A stretch of DNA of 47,090 nt, from assembly GCA_031553435.1 (NCBI GenBank), contig JAVBLQ010000085.1, positions 1 through 47,090 of the forward strand, given 5' to 3'. Made by a program: the position numbers and the translations under genes. Source of the DNA: JAVBLQ01 sp031553435 (GTDB taxonomy: Bacteria; Bacteroidota; Bacteroidia; Bacteroidales; Azobacteroidaceae). Positions within the stretch are counted from its first letter, which is position 1. Each line of letters opens with the position of its first letter. This document shows, piece by piece, positions 16,579-24,491 of the stretch. The notes below the pieces were generated by a model, which searched no databases, had not been told where the DNA came from, and was given only the letters and a program-made list of their open reading frames with translations.

Positions 16579-17700
16579 TTAATCAGTTGATACGGCATTC
16601 AGTTTTTTACCTGTCAATTTCTGAATGTCTTTTACCATCGTGCGTTCGTCCTGAGAACAAAATGTAAGAGCTGTTCCACAGTTTCCTGCACGACCTGTAC
16701 GGCCTATACGATGAACGTAAGTTTCAGCCACATCCGGTAAGTCGTAGTTAATGACCATTTCCAGATTAGCGATGTCGATGCCCCTTGCGGCAATGTCTGT
16801 CGCAATAATCACACGTGTTTTTCCTGATTTGAAGTTGGTAAGGGCGCGTTGCCTTGCTCCTTGTGTTTTGTTTCCGTGAATTGCCTCGCAACCGATACCT
16901 TTTTTATTCAATACTTTTGCAATTCTATCTGCTCCATGCTTTGTGCGGGAAAAAACAAGCACGGATTTATCCTGTTCTTTTTCCAGGACGTTAATAAGAA
17001 GTTCACTTTTTTGTGGCTTTTCCACAAAGTATAGTTGTTGTTCTATCGTATCTACTACTGATGCAACAGGAGCCACTTCTACTTTTACAGGATTATGCAA
17101 AATGGATTTCGACAGATTGGCGATTGCAGGAGGCATGGTAGCTGAAAAAAACAGCGTTTGTTTACGCTTAGGCAACATAGGCAACAGGCGTTTTATATCA
17201 TGTATAAAACCCATGTCAAGCATTCTGTCGGCTTCATCGAGAATAAAGTGATTGATATGGCTAAGTGAGATGTATTTCTGGGCAATCAGATCAAGTAAAC
17301 GCCCGGGAGTAGCTATCAGAATATCGATTCCGCGTTTGAGCTCATCAACTTGGGGTTTCTGACCTACACCGCCGAAAATCACAGTGTGACGTATGTCGGT
17401 ATATTTGGCATAATCTCTGAAACATTCATCTATCTGTATTGCCAGTTCGCGTGTTGGCGTCAGTATTAAAGCCTTTATCTCTCGTCGTTGTCCTTTAGGT
17501 TGTGGTTGATTAAGCTTTTGAATGATAGGTATTGCAAAGGCAGCAGTTTTACCTGTACCTGTTTGGGCTATACCCAATAAATCTCGTCCGCTAAGTGCGA
17601 CAGGTATTGCCTGTTCCTGTATAGGGGTGGGCGATTCGTATTTTTTATTTATAAGAGCTTTTAATATCGGTTCTGAAATATTTAATTCTTTAAATGTCAT
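16579..17700 (-). CDS. rhlE: DEAD-box RNA helicase, RhlE type
   Basis: 373 aa with both RecA domains: Q motif PTPIQEQAIP, Walker A AQTGTGKT, PTRELA, DEAD (LDEADRMLDMGF), SAT, then ARGIDI and HRIGRTGRAG. The C-terminus is short (ends KKLNAVSTD), lacking the basic extension of many RhlE proteins; the neighbouring Lys-rich and RRM proteins may provide RNA binding instead. It heads a three-gene RNA-remodelling group on the minus strand. Confidence 0.95.
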   Translation of the reverse strand: MTFKELNISEPILKALINKKYESPTPIQEQAIPVALSGRDLLGIAQTGTGKTAAFAIPIIQKLNQPQPKGQRREIKALILTPTRELAIQIDECFRDYAKYTDIRHTVIFGGVGQKPQVDELKRGIDILIATPGRLLDLIAQKYISLSHINHFILDEADRMLDMGFIHDIKRLLPMLPKRKQTLFFSATMPPAIANLSKSILHNPVKVEVAPVASVVDTIEQQLYFVEKPQKSELLINVLEKEQDKSVLVFSRTKHGADRIAKVLNKKGIGCEAIHGNKTQGARQRALTNFKSGKTRVIIATDIAARGIDIANLEMVINYDLPDVAETYVHRIGRTGRAGNCGTALTFCSQDERTMVKDIQKLTGKKLNAVSTD

Positions 17701-17715
17701 GTTGTTAATTTAGTA

Positions 17716-18450
17716 TCAATAGATGATAGATTGAGTTACAGCTTGTTCTGTGTTTTCAAAAATCTCAGGAAAAGACAGGCCTTTTACAGAGATAGGATCA
17801 TGAATCGTAAATTCGAGTTTATTTCCTATACCTAAAGGAAAAGAACCCCATCTTGTCATTTTCCATGAGTTATTGATTGTTACGGGAACCATGTAGGCCG
17901 AAGGTGCATATTTACAAAGTATTTTTAATCCGTTTTCAGCAAATGGTTTTGGTTTACCTGTTTTACTTCTTGTTCCTTCGGGAAATATTACTGTTGTCCG
18001 TTTGTTAGTCTCTATATATTGAGCCATTTCCTTTATTGCAGTTAAAGATTGTTTAGAATCTTTTCTGTCAATAAGTACAGATCCTCCATGATTCAAATTG
18101 TATGAAATGCTGGGGATTCCTTTACCCAGTTCAATCTTACTGATAAATTTAGGATGTATTTTCCGCATAAACCAGCAAATAGTAGTAATATCATACATAC
18201 TCTGGTGGTTGGCTGCAATAATTATGGGAACATTTGTTGCCAGTCTATCCAGGTTCCTGATTTTATATCTTGTACCTAAAACATAGGTATTGACTACCAG
18301 AAAAAAAGACATCATATCCACACTTTTTTTATGCGCCTTATAACCAAACAAGTTGAAGCACAACCATTGAATGGGATGGAAGATAACCAAAGTACAACCA
18401 AACAACAGATAATAAATAATGGAAAGAGGATATGCTATTATTTTTTGCAT
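17716..18450 (-). CDS. plsC: 1-acyl-sn-glycerol-3-phosphate acyltransferase
   Basis: 244 aa. NHQSMYDI (H-x4-D active site) and FPEGTRSKTGKPKPF (glycerol-phosphate binding) define the PlsC family, which makes phosphatidic acid from lysophosphatidic acid. A hydrophobic N-terminus (about 1-30) anchors it in the inner membrane. It lies 15 bp upstream of the helicase gene and 19 bp from the flavoenzyme stop. Confidence 0.93.
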   Translation of the reverse strand: MQKIIAYPLSIIYYLLFGCTLVIFHPIQWLCFNLFGYKAHKKSVDMMSFFLVVNTYVLGTRYKIRNLDRLATNVPIIIAANHQSMYDITTICWFMRKIHPKFISKIELGKGIPSISYNLNHGGSVLIDRKDSKQSLTAIKEMAQYIETNKRTTVIFPEGTRSKTGKPKPFAENGLKILCKYAPSAYMVPVTINNSWKMTRWGSFPLGIGNKLEFTIHDPISVKGLSFPEIFENTEQAVTQSIIY

Positions 18451-18469
18451 TTATATCAGAATCAATGGA

Positions 18470-19540
18470 TTATCCTTCGATTGTTGCATTCAGAAATTCA
18501 GCTTTCAGTCTGGATATAACTTCTTTTACACTTGATATTTTTTGAGATAAATGAACATTGATACCTGTGAAAGCATAACCTTTTTTCATATTTCCTCTTG
18601 CAGCCTGATAGAGGGCCTGAACAATACAATAAGGACTTTTTGTATAATCACAGGTTTTTATGCAATGAAATGGACAACTTTTTGGAGTTTCCTGCCCTTT
18701 CTCTACGCTTTGGATAAATTCGCCATCAATAGCTCTACCGGGCATTCCGACCGGACTCTGTATGATCTTTACATCTTCTTGCTTTGCAGTTACAAAAACA
18801 TTCTTAAATGTATCGGATGCGTCACATTCTTCAGTGGTAACAAACATAGTCCCCATTTGTACACCCGATGCACCCATTTCGATAAAACGGTACATGTCTT
18901 TTCCCGATGAAATTCCCCCTGCGGCAATCACAGGTATGATTTTCTCACTTTTGTATGAATTAGCTACAGCTACAACTTCCGGTATAAGTCGTTCCAGAGA
19001 GTATTGCTCATCTTCGAGTTGATTTACTTTGAATCCCAGATGGCCTCCGGCTTTTGGTCCTTCTACAACGATAGCATCAGGCAAGTAGCTATAATTCGTT
19101 TTCCATTTGTCGCATATAATTTTAGCAGCCCGGGAAGACGATACGATAGGAACCAGTTTTGTTTTGCTTTCGCTTGTCAGGTAAGAGGGTAAATCAAAAG
19201 GAAGTCCTGCTCCGGAGAAGATAACATCAACTTTTTCTGCTATTGATGTTTTTACCATGTCGGTATAATTTGTCAGTGCAACCATAATGTTGACTCCGAT
19301 TATACCTTTACTTTTTTCTTTGGCTTTTTTAATTTCTTCTTTTAATCCGAGAATACATTTGTTTAGATAATCTCCCGGAGAATTATGGTAGATTAACCCA
19401 AGTCCGGCGCATGATATAACACCGATACCTCCTTCATTGGCTACAGCGGCAGCTAGTCTGGACAAGGAAACCCCTACGCCCATTCCGCCTTGAATAACCG
19501 GAAGCTTCACTTCCAGGTTTCCGATAAAAAATGATTTCAT
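18470..19540 (-). CDS. Nitronate monooxygenase / FabK-like flavin oxidoreductase with Cys motif
   Basis: 356 aa from the ATG at 19540; the frame extends 9 codons to 19567 but family members begin at MKSFFIGN. It is an FMN TIM barrel: PVIQGGMGVGVS (15-26), GPKAGGHLGF (161-170), AAGGISSG and GASGVQMGTMF. A C-terminal cluster CPFHCIKTC…C (C289, C293, C297, C305) could bind metal or an Fe-S cluster. Candidates are nitronate oxidation or enoyl-ACP reduction; the sequence does not decide. It lies upstream of plsC on the same strand. Confidence 0.88.
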   Translation of the reverse strand: MKSFFIGNLEVKLPVIQGGMGVGVSLSRLAAAVANEGGIGVISCAGLGLIYHNSPGDYLNKCILGLKEEIKKAKEKSKGIIGVNIMVALTNYTDMVKTSIAEKVDVIFSGAGLPFDLPSYLTSESKTKLVPIVSSSRAAKIICDKWKTNYSYLPDAIVVEGPKAGGHLGFKVNQLEDEQYSLERLIPEVVAVANSYKSEKIIPVIAAGGISSGKDMYRFIEMGASGVQMGTMFVTTEECDASDTFKNVFVTAKQEDVKIIQSPVGMPGRAIDGEFIQSVEKGQETPKSCPFHCIKTCDYTKSPYCIVQALYQAARGNMKKGYAFTGINVHLSQKISSVKEVISRLKAEFLNATIEG

Positions 19541-20030
19541 TTTAATTTTATATGCAAAATGTGTCACGAAAATTGTGATACACAGCTTCGCGACCTGTTA
19601 ATAATATAAACAAGAAAGTTGATTTGATGTAGATTTTGACGATGGAAAGATCCGTTAAACAGTAACAGAGCAAAACATTGAGAAGAAAGATACAACATAA
19701 ACTTGATTGTTCAGGCTGCAAAAGTACAAAAATAAATTAATTCACAGAATTGACAAGACAGAAAAATAAATGCTGTTGAATTTTTTATTACTTTTATTTT
19801 TCTTTTCGACTAACGGTAGTTTTGTCCGTAGATGGTTTTCCGCTTGCTCTGTGATGAATCTGTGATGAATATGATATCCACTATCTCTTTTCTACCTGGA
19901 TTTATAAAATAACAGTCAATTTATGTTATGACCGAATGCGAATACGAAAACCGGTTTCGCTGATTCATGAATTTTCAGATTCTGTTGCTCTCCAGGAAGT
20001 TTTTTCAAAGGAACATCCAAAAACTATTAG
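19541..20030. other. Long intergenic region, no intact gene
   Basis: About 490 bp without a convincing open frame, promoter or RNA gene on either strand. The sequence is AT-rich with scattered stops, which suggests decayed DNA leading into the relic at 20031. Confidence 0.5.
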
Positions 20031-20216
20031 CAGATTGGTTTGTTATACTTATTATTGACTATCGCTTATGAAACCGTTTTCGGATTACTTTCGGGAAATA
20101 CATTGCCGGAACTCTTGAAAGCACACAACATTACCACCGGAAACCTTTGGCTGTTGGTGGTTTTGTTTACAGGCATTGCGCCTTGGTTAGCAGCAAAAAC
20201 GAAAAAGTTAATTTGA
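20031..20216 (+). pseudogene. C-terminal relic of a membrane protein
   Basis: An open frame without a start codon, beginning after a TAG at 20028-20030, encodes 61 residues ending …LWLLVVLFTGIAPWLAAKTKKLI and a stop at 20216. It contains a hydrophobic helix and a basic end typical of an inner-membrane protein C-terminus. The upstream part is missing. Family not recognised. Confidence 0.5.
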
Positions 20217-20241
20217 TGTACAAAATAAAGTAACAAAAAAG

Positions 20242-20694
20242 ATGAATACCAATAAAATCATTCCTTGCCTTTGGTTTAACGCCGATGGCGGTACAATTTC
20301 AAAAATTGTCGAATACTATAAACATATTTTCGACAACAATTTCAAAGAAGGACCTATAATTCCTCTTGGTGAAACGCCCAGCGGACATGCCGAAATGTGT
20401 GACATACACATTTTCGGACAAAAGTATTCCCTGATGAGTACAGCACAAGCACATCATCCATTGAATGATGCTGTGTCGTTAATAATTAATTGTAAGGACC
20501 AGCACGAGATTGACCGCTATTGGGATTACTTTACCCGCGAAGGAGAGGAATCACAATGCGGTTGGTGTATTGATAAATACGGGCTTCGTTGGCAGGTGGT
20601 TCCTGAAAACATGGAAGAACTAATGAACAAACCCAATGCTTTTGAAGTGCTGATGAAACAAACAAAGATTGTGATTGAAGAATACCTGAAATAA
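20242..20694 (+). CDS. VOC superfamily protein, PhnB-like
   Basis: 150 aa glyoxalase-fold protein: IPCLWFNADGG at the start, YYKHIF, then LIINCKDQHEIDRYWDYF and CGWCIDKYGLRWQVVPE. These match the PhnB/3-demethylubiquinone methyltransferase-like group, whose substrates are mostly unknown. A second VOC gene follows after 30 bp. Confidence 0.88.
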   Translation: MNTNKIIPCLWFNADGGTISKIVEYYKHIFDNNFKEGPIIPLGETPSGHAEMCDIHIFGQKYSLMSTAQAHHPLNDAVSLIINCKDQHEIDRYWDYFTREGEESQCGWCIDKYGLRWQVVPENMEELMNKPNAFEVLMKQTKIVIEEYLK

Positions 20695-20724
20695 TTAATT
20701 TTAAAAGCTAAAAAAATCAAAATT

Positions 20725-21159
20725 ATGGCAACAGTAAATGTTTATCTATCGTTTAATGGCACTTGTGAGACCGCTTTCAATTTTTACAAATCCGTATTCG
20801 GCGGCGAGTTCAACTATATCGGACGTTTCAAAGATATGCCTTCGTCCGAGCAATCGATTCCCGATTCGGAAAAAGACAAAATCATGCATGTAGGATTACC
20901 AATCAGCAAAGAAACGATGTTGTTGGGATGCGATATGCCTGAAATCATGACAGGACAAAAATTCGTGGTAGGAAATAATTTTTCGATTTGCATCACTGCT
21001 ACATCCGAAGAAGAAAGCCACCGCATCTTCAACGCGCTATCAGTAGGTGGAACCGTTACCATGCCGTTGGAAAAAACCTTCTGGTCGCCCTTGTTCGGCA
21101 TGTTGACCGATAAATTCGGTATCAGTTGGATGGTGGATTTGGAATTAAAACAAGCATAA
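20725..21159 (+). CDS. VOC superfamily protein, PhnB-like (second copy)
   Basis: 144 aa, the same fold as its neighbour but clearly diverged: VYLSFNGTCETAFNFYKSVFGGEF, IMHVGLPI, MPLEKTFWSPLFGMLTDKFGISWMV. The last motif is the signature of PhnB-like VOC proteins. The SRPBCC gene follows after 9 bp, so these three genes probably form an operon. Confidence 0.9.
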   Translation: MATVNVYLSFNGTCETAFNFYKSVFGGEFNYIGRFKDMPSSEQSIPDSEKDKIMHVGLPISKETMLLGCDMPEIMTGQKFVVGNNFSICITATSEEESHRIFNALSVGGTVTMPLEKTFWSPLFGMLTDKFGISWMVDLELKQA

Positions 21160-21168
21160 AATATTGCT

Positions 21169-21618
21169 ATGCAATCACTTGAAGTAAAAGCGGGGCTTCA
21201 AATAGCGAAGCCCGCTTCCGTTATTTTTGAAGCCATCGTGAATCCCGAACAAATGAAGAACTATTTCATTTCCAAAAGTTCGGGACGAATGGAAGAAGGG
21301 AAAACCGTTGTATGGCAATTTCCCGAATTTGAATTCGATGCGACGGTTCGTGTCGGAAAGATAGAGCCGGACAAATATATTTCATTCTCATGGGATGGAA
21401 GCGACGGCAGGGAATTATGGGTCGAAATAACTCTTATACCACAACCGGATAACTCAACAGTGGTGCGCATTTCCGAAAAAGGCATGGAAAACGATGAAGC
21501 CGGTATTGCCTGGCTTGTCGGAAACACCGAAGGCTGGGCCAATTTTCTTGCCTGCATGAAAGCATGGCTGGAATACGGAATCCACCTGCGAAAAGGAGCG
21601 TTCGATTTTATGAAATAA
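21169..21618 (+). CDS. SRPBCC/AHSA1 domain protein
   Basis: 149 aa with the Bet v 1-like pattern of activator-of-Hsp90-type bacterial proteins: an A-x-VFEAIVNPEQMKNYF start, GKTVVWQFPEF, YISFSWDG and a C-terminal GWANFLACMKAWLEYG. These bind hydrophobic ligands in a cavity; the ligand is unknown. It is frequently found beside PhnB-like VOC genes, as here. Confidence 0.88.
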   Translation: MQSLEVKAGLQIAKPASVIFEAIVNPEQMKNYFISKSSGRMEEGKTVVWQFPEFEFDATVRVGKIEPDKYISFSWDGSDGRELWVEITLIPQPDNSTVVRISEKGMENDEAGIAWLVGNTEGWANFLACMKAWLEYGIHLRKGAFDFMK

Positions 21619-21641
21619 ATGTTTAACGTAAATAATTTGTG

Positions 21642-21825
21642 ATGAATAATACCAGAATATACAAAATGCCTTTTGTAAGAGTCTAGTGGAAGAAATCGAA
21701 GATAAACTTATGCAACAAATCCACTTATGTCGATAACGTTCGTACTACTTATTCAGGTAAGAATAATTTTATCATTAGTTCCGAGGCCAAATATCCTTTA
21801 TTGAAATCCGAAAGTTGACGAATCC
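21642..21825 (+). pseudogene. Decayed gene, possibly DUF2200
   Basis: ATG at 21642 opens MNNTRIYKMPFVRV and stops at 21684-21686. This resembles the N-terminus of DUF2200 proteins (NERIYKMSFASVYP…). The next bases in another frame read EEIEDKLMQQIH, reminiscent of the C-terminal half of the same family. Further fragments follow to about 21825. Evidence is recall of family patterns only. Confidence 0.35.
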
Positions 21826-21878
21826 TGAAAAATTATATCTAAAAAGCTATTAAAGTGGAAAGTAATACTAAATAAAAC

Positions 21879-22586
21879 ATGGAAAACATCATCAAACAAG
21901 TCCGGCAAACACTAAAAAACAGTGTGGATGAAAAAACGCAAAACACTGCGCAAAAGTTCTTCAAAGAAGAAATCAAAGCTTACGGCGTAAAAGTTCCCGT
22001 TGTCAATAAAATCGGCAAAGAGTATTTCAAAGAAATCAAAGGTAATTCCAAAGCAGAAATATTTGTTTTATGTGAAGAATTGTGGATGTCGGGCTATTTG
22101 GAAGAATCGTTTATTGCCTGCAATTGGTCTTACACCCTGCATAAACAATACGAAAGAACCGATTTTGAAACGTTTGAGCGTTGGGTACAAAACTATGTGG
22201 ACAATTGGGCTTCGTGCGATAGCTTGTGCAACCACACCATCGGTGAATTTATCGAAATGTTTCCGGGGTATATTTCCCGATTGAAAGAATGGGCGACATC
22301 CGCTAATCGTTGGACACGCCGGGCTGCTGCGGTTACATTAATTGTTCCTGCCCGCAAAGGTTTATTTCTGGAAGATATTTTTAAAATCACCACCACATTA
22401 CTTCACGATAAAAACGATTTGGTACAGAAAGGTTACGGTTGGATGCTCAAAGCTACCAGTGAAGCGCATCAGAAAGAAGTATTCGACTTTGTTATGAAAC
22501 ACAAAGCCACCATGCCGCGTACAGCATTACGGTATGCCATTGAAAAAATGCCTCCGGAAATGAAAGCGGAAGCGATGAAAAAATAA
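21879..22586 (+). CDS. AlkD-like DNA alkylation repair protein
   Basis: 235 aa all-helical HEAT-like repeat glycosylase that removes N3/N7-alkylated purines. The DNA-binding cleft residues are visible in WVQNYVDNWASCDSLC (Trp and Asp) and in NRWTRRAAAVTLIVPARKG and KGYGWMLK (second Trp). It lies alone 292 bp before a MITE-like element's far end and closes the accessory stretch. Confidence 0.92.
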   Translation: MENIIKQVRQTLKNSVDEKTQNTAQKFFKEEIKAYGVKVPVVNKIGKEYFKEIKGNSKAEIFVLCEELWMSGYLEESFIACNWSYTLHKQYERTDFETFERWVQNYVDNWASCDSLCNHTIGEFIEMFPGYISRLKEWATSANRWTRRAAAVTLIVPARKGLFLEDIFKITTTLLHDKNDLVQKGYGWMLKATSEAHQKEVFDFVMKHKATMPRTALRYAIEKMPPEMKAEAMKK

Positions 22587-22760
22587 TTGTAATGAACATC
22601 GAAAAATTAAGAACATATTGACTTTCCATCAATGGCGTTTTTGGGCATTTATAGATGTAAATATCATTGATGAGTTAAAGAAGAAAAATCACACTTTTCT
22701 CCATAATATTTGTGACATCAGGATTTTTTTTGCAAATTTGCACGTTTATTTTTCAATTTT
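22587..22760. other. Intergenic region before the MITE-like element
   Basis: No gene or clear promoter. It is AT-rich with a T8 run near 22723-22730. Confidence 0.4.
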
Positions 22761-22881
22761 AGAAACTGTTTAAAAAATTTTCATAAAAACCTTTTTAAAG
22801 ACACAAAACAGCAAAAAAGGCATGAAAAAGCATCAGTTTCTTTTATAAATAGTATTACTTGTAAATTTTTAAACAGTTTCT
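22761..22881. mobile_element. MITE-like element, 121 bp
   Basis: The left end AGAAACTGTTTAAAAA (from 22761) and the right end, read as reverse complement from 22881, match over 16 bases and resemble each other beyond. Flanking TTA on both sides of the GAAACTG…CAGTTTC core could be a 3-bp target duplication. There is no room for a transposase. A second left end, 23 bases identical, occurs at 47027. Confidence 0.65.
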
Positions 22882-22887
22882 TAATAT

Positions 22888-23580
22888 ATGAATTACGCGA
22901 TCATTGCCGCCGGAGAAGGTTCACGTTTAGCTCAGGAAGGAGTTAAGCTTCCCAAGCCATTGGTAAAGCTCAACGGCGTTGCTTTAATTGATCGTTTAAT
23001 AGGAATGTTCCTGAAAAATAAGGCTTCTTCGATTAGTATTATTGTCAACAACGAAATGGAATCTGTTCAGGAACATGTTAAAAAACTAACATTGGATGTT
23101 CCATTAAATATTGTTGTAAAGTCAACCCCCAGTTCAATGCATAGTTTTTTTGAACTGAGTAAATTTCTTCGCAACGGAAAATTCTGTTTGACTACAGTCG
23201 ATACTATTTTTAAGGAAGACGAATTTGCAGCATTTATCGCTGCATTCATTGCCGACGAAGAAAACGACGGGATGATGGCAGTTACCAGTTTTATAGACGA
23301 CGAGAAACCATTGTATGTCAACATATCCGAATCCGATATGGTGATTCATGATTTTTCAGACACAAACGGAACTTACGCATCCGGAGGAATTTATGCATTG
23401 ACACCCAAAACCATTCAAACACTTGAAAAATGTATGAAAAATAAAATAGAAAGAATGCGTAATTATCAAAGGCAATTAATACAAGACGGATTGAAATTAA
23501 AAGCATACCCATTCAAGAAAATAATCGATGTGGATCATGCTGAAGATATCATGAAAGCAGAATCTTTTTTGCATTCATGA
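22888..23580 (+). CDS. Nucleotidyltransferase, candidate CTP:inositol-phosphate cytidylyltransferase
   Basis: 230 aa Rossmann-type NTP transferase: AIIAAGEGSRLAQEG (4-18, nucleotide loop) and KLPKPLVKLNG (21-31, basic residues for phosphate). TTVDTIF (about 107-113) carries the metal-binding Asp. It resembles the sugar-1-phosphate and IPCT-type cytidylyltransferases. In this locus the likely substrate is inositol-phosphate from the MIPS product, giving CDP-inositol; that is inference. It is the first gene of the locus and its ATG lies 6 bp after a MITE-like element, so its transcription may start within or before the element. It overlaps the next gene by 4 bp. Confidence 0.88.
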   Translation: MNYAIIAAGEGSRLAQEGVKLPKPLVKLNGVALIDRLIGMFLKNKASSISIIVNNEMESVQEHVKKLTLDVPLNIVVKSTPSSMHSFFELSKFLRNGKFCLTTVDTIFKEDEFAAFIAAFIADEENDGMMAVTSFIDDEKPLYVNISESDMVIHDFSDTNGTYASGGIYALTPKTIQTLEKCMKNKIERMRNYQRQLIQDGLKLKAYPFKKIIDVDHAEDIMKAESFLHS

Positions 23581-24482
23581 ACAGGTTCGAAATAAAAAAT
23601 ATGAAATTAAGCATAGCAGGAATACGCAGGGGAAGTATTTATTCCCCCAATCATATCGGGAATGATGCTGCTATATTCGATCTGACAGTCGAACATCTTA
23701 AATCATTAGGATGCGAAGTTAGTGAATATACGGAATCCGAATTTCTTGATTCAACAATCCACGAAAAAGTAATCTTCGACATGGCAAGAGACAAACGCTC
23801 CATTGAACGTTTACAAATGCTTGAAAAAGATGGAGTTCTGGTAATTAATTCCGGTTTTGGAATAGAAAATTGCACCAGAGAAAAAATGACTCGCCTTCTG
23901 ATTGCCAATCAAATACCTCATCCTCAAAGCGTAATTGTTTCAACTACCGGTGAAGATATTCAAAACATAGAAATATTGGGCGAAACAGATTTCTGGATCA
24001 AACGAGGCGATTTCCATGCTATCCACAGAGAAGACGTAACATATGCAAAAAGTATAGAAGAAGCTCAGGAAATAATACGGGAATACGCATTCAGAGACAT
24101 CCCAAATGCTGTTGTCAATGAACATTTATCCGGTGATCTTGTTAAATTCTATGGGGTTTCGGGTACGTCTTTTTTTCATTGGTTCTATCCGACCGACCTG
24201 AATCATAGCAAATTCGGACATGAAAAAATAAACGGACATGCCAAAGGGATGCCCTTTTCACTCGACGAATTGAAATCAATATGTGAAAAAGCCGCCAATG
24301 TTCTGAATATCAGGATTTACGGAGGTGATGCCGTTATTGCTTCAGACGGGAGTATCCGGATTATAGATTTCAATGACTGGCCAAGTTTTGCACCTTGCCG
24401 CAAAGAAGCTGCCCCTTTTATTGCCCGTTGCATTTATGATGCAGCGTTACAAAAAATGGAAGATATAAAAAACAATAAATAA
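23577..24482 (+). CDS. ATP-grasp enzyme of the inositol-lipid locus
   Basis: 301 aa with an ATP-grasp layout: an N-terminal pre-ATP domain (10-95), TREKMTRLLIANQIPHP (100-116), ATP Lys in FWIKRGD (139-145), NEHLSGDLVKFYGV (181-194), and metal ligands D251 and D264-x-N266 in GGDAVIASDGSIRIIDFNDWPS. The DxNxxPS ending is like that of RimK/ITPK-type ATP-grasp proteins; inositol polyphosphate 5/6-kinases also belong to this fold. Its reaction is unknown. It could phosphorylate inositol or a head group, or ligate an amino acid. It is tightly coupled to its neighbours (4-bp overlap, then a 9-bp gap). An alternative start is the ATG at 23601. Confidence 0.8.
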   Translation: MNRFEIKNMKLSIAGIRRGSIYSPNHIGNDAAIFDLTVEHLKSLGCEVSEYTESEFLDSTIHEKVIFDMARDKRSIERLQMLEKDGVLVINSGFGIENCTREKMTRLLIANQIPHPQSVIVSTTGEDIQNIEILGETDFWIKRGDFHAIHREDVTYAKSIEEAQEIIREYAFRDIPNAVVNEHLSGDLVKFYGVSGTSFFHWFYPTDLNHSKFGHEKINGHAKGMPFSLDELKSICEKAANVLNIRIYGGDAVIASDGSIRIIDFNDWPSFAPCRKEAAPFIARCIYDAALQKMEDIKNNK

Positions 24483-24491
24483 GTATCAAGA

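Noticed and set aside
19541..19567. Longer start of the FabK-like enzyme
   Set aside because: The nine extra residues are not seen in the family and the ATG at 19540 is at the conserved MKSFF position.
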